Source: Actinomycetes bacterium (GTDB lineage Bacteria; Actinomycetota; Coriobacteriia; Coriobacteriales; Coriobacteriaceae). Taken from it: 16,610 nt of DNA. The position numbers and the translations under genes were made by a program. Shown in pieces: positions 8,601 through 16,610 of this stretch. The notes beneath the pieces are model-generated. The model was not told the DNA's origin and made no database searches. It worked only from the letters and a program-made list of their open reading frames with translations. The DNA lies in the NCBI GenBank assembly GCA_023441725.1, contig JAEZNV010000095.1, positions 1 through 16,610 of the forward strand, in the 5' to 3' direction. How positions within the stretch are numbered: the first letter of the stretch is position 1; the number at the start of each line of letters is the position of its first letter.

Positions 8601-8675
8601 ATTTGGGACGGGGTTCTTTTAGCTGGTTCGAATGGTCGCACCAATCATACCAGTCAAAAAAGCCCCGTCCCAAAT
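8601..8675. repeat. GGGACGGGG inverted repeat upstream of luxS
   Basis: ATTTGGGACGGGG (8601-8613) is the exact complement of 8663-8675. A third related arm lies at 8685-8695 and a fourth at 8709-8719. The right arm of this pair also forms the terminator of the kinase operon, so alternative pairings are possible. Confidence 0.6.
8644..8652 (-). promoter_or_regulatory. Candidate extended -10 promoter of luxS
   Basis: TGGTATGAT on the minus strand is an extended -10 element (TGn before TATGAT). It lies just downstream of the operon terminator's T tract and would give a leader of about 57 nt containing one arm of the GGGACGGGG repeat. No good -35 is seen. Confidence 0.4.
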
Positions 8676-8693
8676 AAGCTACCCGGGACGAGG
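8656..8693 (-). terminator. Terminator of the sugar operon
   Basis: Downstream of the FGGY kinase, CCTCGTCCC pairs with GGGACGGGG (one G-T pair) and is followed by CTTTTTT on the minus strand. A second hairpin at 8685-8720 shares the CCTCGTCCC arm. Confidence 0.75.
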
Positions 8694-8731
8694 ATCAATG
8701 AGTTTTTAATCCCCGTCCCAGAAAAATCATG

Positions 8732-10222
8732 CTAGGCAGTGTAGGCAATCGTTGATTTGACAGCGTGGCGCCAGCCGGCGATCTTTTTGGCGCGTTCGTC
8801 GGCGGTCATGGCAGGCTCCACGATACCGCGGGCCCCATAGACGTCGACGACATCGCGCGTGTACATGCCCAGCGCAATGCCGCAGGCCCAGGCCGCACCC
8901 AGACCGCTCATCTCGTCGTTGCTCGCGATGCGAATGGGCGAACCAACCAAGTCGCTCTCAAACTGCATCAGGTACGCGTCGCGCGTGGGACCGCCATCAA
9001 CACGAAGCTCGGCCAATGCCGCGCCCGAATCCTCGACCATCGCATCGATCACGTCAAAGATCTGATAGGCGATCGACTCGTCGGCGGCCTTCACGAATTC
9101 CGCGCGACCCGTGGTGCGCGTCATGCCAAAGACGCAGCCCTCGGCGTCACTCGCCCAGTGCGGCGCGCCCAAACCGGTAAACGCCGGCACAAAGTAGACG
9201 CGGCTCGCCGGATTGGCGGCGTAGCACAGATCGGTAACCTCCTCGGGGTTATTGATGAGTTCCAGATCATCGCGCAGCCACGTCTTAACGGCGCCGGCGT
9301 AGCTCACGTTGCCCTCGAGCACGTACTCGGTCACGCCGTCCATACGCCATGCGAGCGAGCTCGAAAGCCCGTGCGAGCTGGCAACGAACTCGTCGCCGAC
9401 GTTCATCATGACCGAGCTGCCGGTGCCATAGGTCGCCTTGGCCATACCGCGGCTGTGGCAGCCCTGCGCGAACAAGGCGGCATGACTGTCACCCAGCACG
9501 CCGTGAATGGGCACGGGCGCCGGCAAAAAGCCGCCCAGGTCCGTCGTGCCGAACAGGCCATCGGAATCGGTCACCTGCGGCAGGCAGGCCACGTCGACGC
9601 CAAAGGCCTCGCACACTGGCTCGCTCCAGCAGCCACGGCGCAGGTCAAAGAGCTGCGTGCGGCCGGCGTTAGACCAGTCGCAGCGGAACTCCGCGCCGCC
9701 CGTGAGCGTCCAGACCACCCAGGCATCGATGGTGCCCAGGCACAGCTCGCCCGCTGCCGCGGCCTCGGCAGCCGCGGGAACGTTCGCGAGAATCCAGGCC
9801 ATCTTGCCCGCCGGATAGTAGGGCGAGAGTACCAGACCCGTCGCGTCGCGCACCAGGTCGGCCACACCCTCGCGCGCGGCCAGCTTGTCGCACAGCTCGC
9901 GGGCGCGGGCGCACTGCCACACCACGGCGTCGCACAGCGGCTCGCCCGTCGTGCGGTTCCAGGCAACGGTGGTCTCGCGCTGGTTGGAGATGCCGATGCC
10001 GGCGACGTCGGCCGGGTCGACCCCGGTCTCCTCCACCACGGCACGCGCCACGGCCAGCACATTGGCGGCAATCTCGGCCGGATCATGGCTCACCCAGCCG
10101 GCCTCTTTGACGATCTGGCGATGCGAACGGTCGGCACGATGAATCAGATGGCCGCCCCCGTCCACCAGCAGCGCCTTGGTGCCCTGCGTGGATTGATCGA
10201 TTCCGATGATGTAGCGGCCCAT
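8732..10222 (-). CDS. FGGY-family carbohydrate kinase, GlpK-like
   Basis: 496 residues from the ATG at 10222 (AAAGGGG before it); a TTG 15 bases further upstream is less likely. It is a two-domain FGGY sugar kinase closest in appearance to glycerol kinase: NQRETT (80-85, R82 and E83), VWQC (W102), SPYY (Y135), FTGLGAP and RVDGGPTRDAYLMQF are kept. However, the N-terminal phosphate motif reads DQSTQGTKA rather than DQGTTSSRA. The glycerol-contacting Asp-Gln of GlpK is D245-S246 (GDSHAAL instead of GDQQAAL). A substrate other than glycerol is therefore likely. It is last in an operon with a FucI-like isomerase and a split transketolase, so it probably phosphorylates the ketose made by the isomerase, such as apulose, xylulose or ribulose. 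The family is sure, the substrate is not. Confidence 0.85.
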   Translation of the reverse strand: MGRYIIGIDQSTQGTKALLVDGGGHLIHRADRSHRQIVKEAGWVSHDPAEIAANVLAVARAVVEETGVDPADVAGIGISNQRETTVAWNRTTGEPLCDAVVWQCARARELCDKLAAREGVADLVRDATGLVLSPYYPAGKMAWILANVPAAAEAAAAGELCLGTIDAWVVWTLTGGAEFRCDWSNAGRTQLFDLRRGCWSEPVCEAFGVDVACLPQVTDSDGLFGTTDLGGFLPAPVPIHGVLGDSHAALFAQGCHSRGMAKATYGTGSSVMMNVGDEFVASSHGLSSSLAWRMDGVTEYVLEGNVSYAGAVKTWLRDDLELINNPEEVTDLCYAANPASRVYFVPAFTGLGAPHWASDAEGCVFGMTRTTGRAEFVKAADESIAYQIFDVIDAMVEDSGAALAELRVDGGPTRDAYLMQFESDLVGSPIRIASNDEMSGLGAAWACGIALGMYTRDVVDVYGARGIVEPAMTADERAKKIAGWRHAVKSTIAYTA

Positions 10223-10240
10223 GGCCACCCCTTTCAAAAC

Positions 10241-10275
10241 GAATGTGACAAAGGGACGGCCCCTTTGTCACATTC
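10241..10275. repeat. Palindrome between transketolase and kinase genes
   Basis: GAATGTGACAAAGGG (10241-10255) is the exact complement of 10261-10275, with a 5-nt loop. It lies between the transketolase C stop and the kinase ribosome-binding site. It resembles a REP-type palindrome; its unit differs from P1 and P2 but shares the AAAGGG/CCCTTT core with P1. It may lower kinase expression or stabilise the upstream mRNA. Confidence 0.65.
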
Positions 10276-10278
10276 CAG

Positions 10279-11220
10279 TTACTCTGTGGGCAGGAAGTCG
10301 GCGACCGTCTGCGCGATTCCGGCACCCGTCAGGCCGTAGTGTGCAAAGACCTCGGGGCTCGTGCCGGTGATGACCGGCGCGTCGGGCAGGGAGAGGCACT
10401 TGACCGGACGCGGGCAATGCTCGCCCACCACCTGCGCGACCATGGAACCCAGGCCGCCGAAGGGGCTGTGCTCTTCAACGGTCACGACGGCGCGCGTGGC
10501 ACCGGCGGCCTCAATCACGGCCTCGGCGTCGAGCGGCTTGACGCAGTACATGTCGAGCACCGTTGCCGAGATGCCCTGCTCAGCCAGCAGGTCGGCGGCG
10601 TCCACGGCGTGGCGGACCATCTCACCGGTGGCGACGAGCGTCACATCGTTGCCGCGGCGCACCCAGGTGGCGCGGTCCATCTGGAACGGGCACTCGTCCT
10701 CGGTATACACGTCCTCGACCGGATTGCGGCCCACGCGGATGTAAGCCGGCTTGTCATCGGCTATCAGGGCGCGCACGAGCTCGGCGGTCTGGAAGCGGTC
10801 GCTCGGCAGATACACGCGCATGTTGGGAATCGCGCTCATAGCGGCGATATCCTGCGCGGAGTGGTGGCTCATACCCAGGGCGCCGTAGGACACGCCGCCC
10901 GAGATGCCGATGAGTTTGACGTTGGTGTTGGAGTACGAGACGTCGACTTTGCACTGCTCATACGAGCGCGTGGTCACAAAGGACGCCGGCGAAGCGGCCC
11001 AGGCTTTTTTGCCGCACGAAGCCATACCGGCGGCGATGCTCACCAGGTCCTGCTCGGCGATGCCGACCTCAACGGACTGCTGGGGATACTGATCAAAGAA
11101 CGGCGTGAGCGAGGCGGAGCCACGGGAGTCGGAGCACAGAACGACGATGTCTTTATCGGTCTTCGCGGCCTCGAGCAGCGTGTCGCAGATAACCTTGCGA
11201 TTAGCGATCTTGTTAGCCAT
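10279..11220 (-). CDS. Transketolase-like protein, C-terminal subunit
   Basis: 313 residues from the ATG at 11220, which has AAGGAGG nine bases upstream and overlaps the end of the N-terminal subunit gene by 8 nt. It holds the pyrimidine-binding and C-terminal domains of transketolase, including the catalytic glutamate E56 in EVGIAEQD. Together with the adjacent subunit it should form a TPP-dependent enzyme that moves a two-carbon ketol unit between a ketose phosphate and an aldose phosphate. Two-subunit transketolases are common in gut anaerobes. In the D-apiose pathway such a pair (AptA/AptB) acts on apulose 4-phosphate. Placement next to an isomerase and a sugar kinase favours a dedicated catabolic role over the housekeeping pentose phosphate pathway. 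Confidence 0.9.
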   Translation of the reverse strand: MANKIANRKVICDTLLEAAKTDKDIVVLCSDSRGSASLTPFFDQYPQQSVEVGIAEQDLVSIAAGMASCGKKAWAASPASFVTTRSYEQCKVDVSYSNTNVKLIGISGGVSYGALGMSHHSAQDIAAMSAIPNMRVYLPSDRFQTAELVRALIADDKPAYIRVGRNPVEDVYTEDECPFQMDRATWVRRGNDVTLVATGEMVRHAVDAADLLAEQGISATVLDMYCVKPLDAEAVIEAAGATRAVVTVEEHSPFGGLGSMVAQVVGEHCPRPVKCLSLPDAPVITGTSPEVFAHYGLTGAGIAQTVADFLPTE

Positions 11221-12049
11221 TGACGGCCTCCTTATGGGCAGCGAAATCGGCGATGATCTGGGCATATTCCTCATCGTTGGGCAGGTGGTGATGCCAGGCG
11301 GCCTTGTCCTCCATGACAGGCGAGCCGTAGCCCTTCACCGTGTTGAGGATGATGACCGTGGGCTTACCCTTGGTCTCGGCAGCAAGCGTCAGCGCAGCGT
11401 CAATCGCCTGGACGTCGTTGCCCGGAATGGACAGCACGTTCCAGCCGAAGGCTGCCCAGCGCTCCTCCTGCGAGTCCTGCTTCATAACGTCCTCGGTGCT
11501 GCCGCTGATCTGCAGGCGGTTGCGGTCCACGAGCGCGCACAAGTTATCGAGCTGGTAGTTGCCGCCGCTCATAGCGCCCTCCCAGACCGAGCCCTCGGCA
11601 AGCTCGCCGTCGCCCATGATGGTGTAGACGCGGTAGTCGCGGCCGTCCATCTTGCCGGCGAGCGCCATGCCCACGGCAACGGGCAGGCCGTGACCCAGCG
11701 AGCCCGAGTTCATCTCGATGCCCTTGAGCTTGTTGTTGGGGTGGCCGATGTAGGGGCTGCCGAACTTGGAGAAGCGGGCCTTGACGTCATCGAGGTCAAG
11801 ATAGCCCTCGTGGCAGAGCACCGCGTAGTAGGCCTCCATGGCGTGGCCCTTGGAAAGCACAAAGCGGTCGCGGTTGGGATCGTCGACGGTCTCGGGCGAA
11901 ATGTTCAGATGGTTGGCGTAGAGGGTCATGAGCGCGTCGACGACTGACATGTCGCCGCCGATGTGGCCGCCAGCGCCAGCCATGATGATATCGACGCAAT
12001 CGCGGCGAAGGTCCCAACGCAGGGACTCAAGCTCTTCGATAGTTGCCAC
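11213..12049 (-). CDS. Transketolase-like protein, N-terminal subunit
   Basis: 278 residues starting at a GTG (12049) with AAAGGAG six bases upstream. It is the TPP-pyrophosphate-binding half of transketolase: SKGHA (66-70), GSLGHGLPVAVGMA, and the TPP/metal motif GDGELAEGSVWEG (146-158) with N177 in DRNRLQISG. The usual GHPGG near the N-terminus is GHIGG here (28-32). The stop overlaps the start of the C-terminal subunit gene, so the two are coupled and probably made in equal amounts. A 171-nt gap with a long hairpin separates it from the isomerase gene upstream. Confidence 0.9.
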   Translation of the reverse strand: MATIEELESLRWDLRRDCVDIIMAGAGGHIGGDMSVVDALMTLYANHLNISPETVDDPNRDRFVLSKGHAMEAYYAVLCHEGYLDLDDVKARFSKFGSPYIGHPNNKLKGIEMNSGSLGHGLPVAVGMALAGKMDGRDYRVYTIMGDGELAEGSVWEGAMSGGNYQLDNLCALVDRNRLQISGSTEDVMKQDSQEERWAAFGWNVLSIPGNDVQAIDAALTLAAETKGKPTVIILNTVKGYGSPVMEDKAAWHHHLPNDEEYAQIIADFAAHKEAVNG

Positions 12050-12095
12050 GAAAAACTCCTTTCAGGGAATTTCTAAAGTCAGAGCCACCGCGTTT

Positions 12096-12183
12096 CCACA
12101 GTGCCCAAGATCGCGGTGAAAGAGGAGCGCCGCGTACTTTGGTACGCAAGCGACGGCTTGAACCGCAAGGTTGGGTGCTGTGG
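12096..12183. repeat. Long imperfect hairpin in the isomerase-transketolase gap
   Basis: An 88-nt element folds back along its whole length: CCACAG/CTGTGG, CCCAA/TTGGG, GCGGT/ACCGC, AAG/CTT, CGC/GCG and GCGTAC/GTACGC around a 4-nt loop, with small internal loops. Only one copy is present in this window. It could be a mobile palindromic element, an mRNA processing site or an attenuator that lowers transketolase relative to isomerase. Confidence 0.6.
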
Positions 12184-12220
12184 TAGCGCGCCGGCTCGTT
12201 GCTACAAAGTAGGCACGACC

Positions 12221-13621
12221 CTACTCGCCGCGCAGGTAAGCTTTAACGTCCTGCTCAATCGGGTCGTATAGGTCGGGGGCGATGCCAAGATACTTGCACG
12301 CCTCGTAGAGCACCGGCACCACGTTGGCGTGAATAGCGACGCAGTGGTGGATATAGGGACCCTCGACGATCTTGGCCTCGAGGCGCTTGAGGTTGTCGAC
12401 CTCGACCCACAGATAGGTGCCCATGCCGGCCGGGCCGTCGATGCCGCGGGCGTTGCCCAGCAGCAGCGAGTACTCGCCGTTGTCGCCGTCAAAGCGGGCA
12501 AGGGTGAGGTCGCCGTGCTTGGCCTCGGCCGTCAGCGCACCGGGGTGATCGAATGCCAGCGGGTAGGTGAGCTTGGGCTTGACGGCCGCGCAGCTGCAGG
12601 GCCAGGGGCCACAGTGCTGCAGCAGCTCGCCGTTCTCGTTGTCGGGATGGCGCACAGTCCAGTCGGCGAACATGCCGCGGTGACGGCCCAGGTCGGCAGC
12701 CTCGACCATCAGCGCGGTGATGGCGCCGTGGATATCGGTCTCGCATACGATGGGAATACCCATCTCGTTGAGGATGGCGTTGGCGGCGCAGGGCATAATG
12801 CCCAGCTCGTCCTGCAGAGCGTTCCAGCACTGAATGGCACCGGCGTTGCAGCCGTACTTCTCGACCAGGCGCTTCATCGCGATGGCAAGACCGGCGACCG
12901 CGGGGACCTTGTCCTCGGGGATGCAGATCTCAAAGCTGTCGTTGATGCGGGCAAGCATGGCGGCCATGGCCTGCTCGTCGGCCTGGGCGTCGCGCACGGC
13001 CTGGACAAGCTCGGTCATGGGAATGGGCGAAAGCTGGATGTTGAACTTCTCGAGCAACTCGCCCTCGTTGCACATGGTGGACCAGAAATCGAACGGGCGG
13101 GTGGCCATCTGCAGGATGCGGGTGTGCTTGAAGGTCTTGACCACGTTGCACACAGCCAGGAAGTCCCAAACGCCGCGCTCGAACTCGGGGTCGGTCAGAC
13201 GGCAGTTGGTCATGTAGGTGAAGGGAACCTGGAAGCGGCGCAGGACCTTGCCGGTGGCGAACAGGCCGCACTGACTATCACGCAGGCGGGTGCCGTCGGG
13301 CTCGGGGCGCTCGTCGCGCGGGCCCCACAGCAGCACGGGCAGGCCGAGCTCGCGGGCAAGGCGAGCGCAAACGTACTCGGTGCCAAAGTTGGCGTGACAC
13401 AGCATGATGCCATCGACGCCCTCGGCGCGAAACTTCTTGACGATAGGCTCGATATGGCTGTCGTCGAACAGCAAACCCTCGTCATTGATATCGTCGATAT
13501 CCACGATGTCGACACCGATCTCACGCAGGCGATCAGCCGTCAGGCCGCGATACTTGATTGCGTCCGGCGCGCTAAAGATACTGCGGCGCGTGGGCACAAA
13601 GCCGAGCTTGATCTTGTCCAT
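12221..13621 (-). CDS. L-fucose/L-arabinose isomerase family protein
   Basis: 466 residues, ATG at 13621 with GGGGAGGAC upstream. It is similar to the short FucI-like branch of aldose-ketose isomerases, shorter than E. coli FucI (about 590). Likely metal and catalytic residues are E294 in IVCETDIHG, D320 in GMFADW and histidines at 425-431 (IHHCVAIHANVV). It should interconvert an aldose and a ketose using Mn2+ in the cytoplasm. It is the first gene of the operon that continues with the split transketolase and the FGGY kinase, and it lies downstream of a LacI-type regulator. The true substrate is not readable: L-fucose is unlikely because no fuculose-phosphate aldolase is present, whereas D-arabinose, D-xylose-like sugars or D-apiose are possible. 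Confidence 0.82.
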   Translation of the reverse strand: MDKIKLGFVPTRRSIFSAPDAIKYRGLTADRLREIGVDIVDIDDINDEGLLFDDSHIEPIVKKFRAEGVDGIMLCHANFGTEYVCARLARELGLPVLLWGPRDERPEPDGTRLRDSQCGLFATGKVLRRFQVPFTYMTNCRLTDPEFERGVWDFLAVCNVVKTFKHTRILQMATRPFDFWSTMCNEGELLEKFNIQLSPIPMTELVQAVRDAQADEQAMAAMLARINDSFEICIPEDKVPAVAGLAIAMKRLVEKYGCNAGAIQCWNALQDELGIMPCAANAILNEMGIPIVCETDIHGAITALMVEAADLGRHRGMFADWTVRHPDNENGELLQHCGPWPCSCAAVKPKLTYPLAFDHPGALTAEAKHGDLTLARFDGDNGEYSLLLGNARGIDGPAGMGTYLWVEVDNLKRLEAKIVEGPYIHHCVAIHANVVPVLYEACKYLGIAPDLYDPIEQDVKAYLRGE

Positions 13622-13649
13622 GTACGTCCTCCCCTAATCACATGTTCAG

Positions 13650-13765
13650 TAAACAGACGCGTGTTTCGTTTTGTTCTGTTTATTAAATGTTTTACTCTTA
13701 TGTTTAGAAGTTTAACGCGGAATACCCGTAAACGGTAGAGAAATCAGCCTAAACGGTATGTAAAC
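13650..13765. promoter_or_regulatory. Operon promoter region with repeated TAAAC motifs
   Basis: This AT-rich stretch lies between the LacI terminator and the isomerase gene. TAAACGGTA occurs twice, exactly 21 bp apart (13729-13737 and 13750-13758), followed by another TAAAC 11 bp on (13761). Opposite-orientation GTTTA occurs at 13678, 13702 and 13710, and an AAACA-N6-TGTTT inverted repeat at 13651-13666. These are candidate binding sites of the neighbouring repressor. No -10/-35 pair stands out clearly. Confidence 0.45.
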
Positions 13766-13787
13766 AATCTGAACATATAAGGGCAAC

Positions 13788-13815
13788 AAAAAGAGGGCCC
13801 CGAAGGACCCTCTCT
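13788..13815 (-). terminator. Intrinsic terminator of the LacI-family gene
   Basis: On the minus strand AGAGGGTCC, a short loop and GGGGCCCTCT form a hairpin followed by TTTTTG. It lies about 65 nt after the repressor stop and insulates the sugar operon from it. Confidence 0.8.
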
Positions 13816-13879
13816 TGGTAGCGTTATGTATGGTTGCCTTTGACGGACTTTTCCGCTCTGAGGTCAGACGCCGTTCCGC

Positions 13880-14890
13880 CTAGATTTCACGCACGCTCTG
13901 GCGCTCGACAAAATAGGTCGACACGGCCGTTTTGCATGTATAGCTCTTGGGATTGCGGATGTTGCCCACCAGACGGCGCACCGCGATCTCGCCCACCTCG
14001 TGTTTGGGAACATGCACCGTGGTGAGCGGCGGGTTGGAGAAGGCACCCAAAGACAGGTCGTCAAAGCCGATGATCGAAACATCCTCGGGCACGCGAATAC
14101 CGTGCTCGTTGAGCGCGCGCATGGCGCCTACGGCGAGCACGTCGTTCTCGGCAAAGAAAGCCGTCGGCAGGTCGTCGCGCGAGACGCTGTCGAGCCATGC
14201 GCCCATGTCGCGATAGGCACCCTCGAGCGTGGTGCCCAGCGTGACACGCCATGTCGGGTTGGCTTCAAGGCCCGCATCCTCAAGCGCTTGGCGATAGCCG
14301 CGCTCGCGGTCCTTAAAGTTGCGGATCCGAAGGTCGCCCGCCAGATAGCCGATTTGCCTGTGGCCTTTCTCGATAAGGTAATCCACGGCACGCAGCACCG
14401 AATCGGTGTTGGCGATGACTACGGCATCGAAGTACTGGCGATCGCTCCAGCCGTCGAGCACAATCAGGTGGGCGGCAGCGTCGGCGAACAGGGCGTAGTC
14501 CTCCTCGCCCAGCTCGGTACCCATCAGCACGATGGCGGCCGACGGGTCGGCGATCAGGCCCTCGACCTGCGGGCGCACGGCGTCCAGGTCGCTAAAGTCG
14601 AGCGAGACAAAGCTCGTGCTCATGCCGTGGCGACGCGCCTGGCGCTCCACGCCCTCGATGACCGCGGGATGGAAGGCGCTCTCGTCCAGGATGGCGCCCG
14701 TCTTGCGCGCAAGCACAAACTGGATGCTCTCGAGCTGCGTCGACTGCTGATAGCCAAGCGACTGCGCGCACTCCAGGATGACCTTGGCGGTCTCCTCGCT
14801 CACGCTGCGCTTGCGGTTGAGCGCGTTGGACACGGTTGCGGGCGAAAAGCCGGTAATGCGGCTGATCTCGCGGACGCTTGCTTTAGCCAT
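13880..14890 (-). CDS. LacI/GalR-family transcriptional regulator
   Basis: 336 residues from the ATG at 14890 (GGGGGAA upstream); the frame is open to 14971 but those residues do not fit the family. The N-terminal helix-turn-helix and hinge helix are clear (SVREISRITGFSPATVSNALNRKRSVSEETAKVILECAQSLGY split over residues 5-47), followed by a periplasmic-binding-protein-like effector domain with the typical end IIGFDDLSLGAFSNPPLTTVHVPKHEVGE. It should be a dimeric repressor released or activated by a sugar or sugar phosphate. It lies directly upstream of the isomerase-transketolase-kinase operon, and both promoter regions carry TAAAC motifs with a 21-bp repeat, so local control plus autoregulation is the likely role. 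The GH1 gene on its other side is an alternative target. Confidence 0.93.
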   Translation of the reverse strand: MAKASVREISRITGFSPATVSNALNRKRSVSEETAKVILECAQSLGYQQSTQLESIQFVLARKTGAILDESAFHPAVIEGVERQARRHGMSTSFVSLDFSDLDAVRPQVEGLIADPSAAIVLMGTELGEEDYALFADAAAHLIVLDGWSDRQYFDAVVIANTDSVLRAVDYLIEKGHRQIGYLAGDLRIRNFKDRERGYRQALEDAGLEANPTWRVTLGTTLEGAYRDMGAWLDSVSRDDLPTAFFAENDVLAVGAMRALNEHGIRVPEDVSIIGFDDLSLGAFSNPPLTTVHVPKHEVGEIAVRRLVGNIRNPKSYTCKTAVSTYFVERQSVREI

Positions 14891-14952
14891 CGTTCCCCCT
14901 AGCATCGGTCGCGGCCGAGCATCGTGGCTTGACCGCCCCGCGGCTCGGCAAC

Positions 14953-15019
14953 TAAACGACCGCAAATTCAATCTAAACAGAATAGTAAATGTTTAATAGC
15001 TAGTTTAGCCTGTTGTCAA
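14953..15019 (-). promoter_or_regulatory. Promoter and possible operators of the LacI-family gene
   Basis: A consensus TTGACA (-35) occurs on the minus strand at 15019-15014; the -10 is less clear (TATTAA at 15-bp spacing). TAAAC at 14953 and 14974 (21 bp apart) and GTTTA at 14991 and 15003 flank it, matching the motif and spacing seen before the isomerase operon. This suggests autoregulation. Confidence 0.45.
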
Positions 15020-15072
15020 GCGAAGTGGCACGACTATTCCCCCAACGGGCGCATTTGTCCATCTTAACGTTA

Positions 15073-16609
<1,537 letters not shown>

Positions 16610-16610
16610 C

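Noticed and set aside
8580..8660. SAM-type riboswitch before luxS
   Set aside because: The leader is only about 57 nt and shows no recognisable riboswitch core, only the GGGACGGGG arm.
8732..10222. Plain glycerol kinase call (glpK)
   Set aside because: The glycerol-contacting glutamine and the N-terminal motif differ, no glpF or glpD is nearby, and the gene belongs to an isomerase-transketolase operon.
12221..13621. L-fucose catabolic isomerase (fucI)
   Set aside because: No fuculokinase or fuculose-phosphate aldolase pair accompanies it and the protein is shorter than classical FucI.

Overview
The window looks like part of a Coriobacteriia chromosome, most likely Collinsella or a close relative. 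This rests on the high GC content, Actinobacteria-style codon use, the fermentative gut-type sugar genes (two GH1 enzymes, a split transketolase, a FucI-family isomerase), a luxS gene and the style of the two-component sensors. It is inferred from gene content and was not tested by a search. All genes but one lie on the minus strand, so the layout reads from right to left.

Right part (16491 to 8732). A GH1 phospho-beta-glycosidase (16491-15073) is followed by a LacI-family repressor (14890-13880) with its own terminator. Then comes a four-gene sugar operon: a FucI-family isomerase, a transketolase split into N- and C-terminal subunits, and a GlpK-like FGGY kinase. Isomerase, kinase and dedicated transketolase together suggest aldose to ketose to ketose phosphate to central metabolism. 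The same set of activities is known for D-apiose breakdown (isomerase, apulose kinase, two-subunit apulose-4-phosphate transketolase), which makes a rare branched or unusual pentose the most interesting substrate hypothesis. The promoter regions of the repressor and of the operon both carry TAAAC motifs spaced 21 bp apart, which are candidate operators.

Middle (8720 to 5770). A terminator and nested GGGACGGGG hairpins separate the operon from luxS (AI-2 synthesis, S-ribosylhomocysteine recycling) and a DUF4867-type gene. Immediately beyond lies the only plus-strand gene, an AAA-type ATPase with a C-terminal winged helix. It is bracketed by direct repeats that contain two kinds of palindrome plus a second, slightly diverged copy of the last 20 or so codons of the DUF4867 gene. 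This is the clearest sign of insertion or recombination in the window.

Left part (5622 to 1). A second GH1 phospho-beta-glucosidase, related to the first, ends at a strong hairpin. It is followed by a three-gene signalling operon with overlapping stop/start codons: a multi-pass membrane sensor with a degenerate kinase end, a HisKA_3-type histidine kinase and a NarL-type response regulator. No PTS or ABC transporter, tRNA, rRNA, CRISPR array, integrase or transposase was found inside the window.
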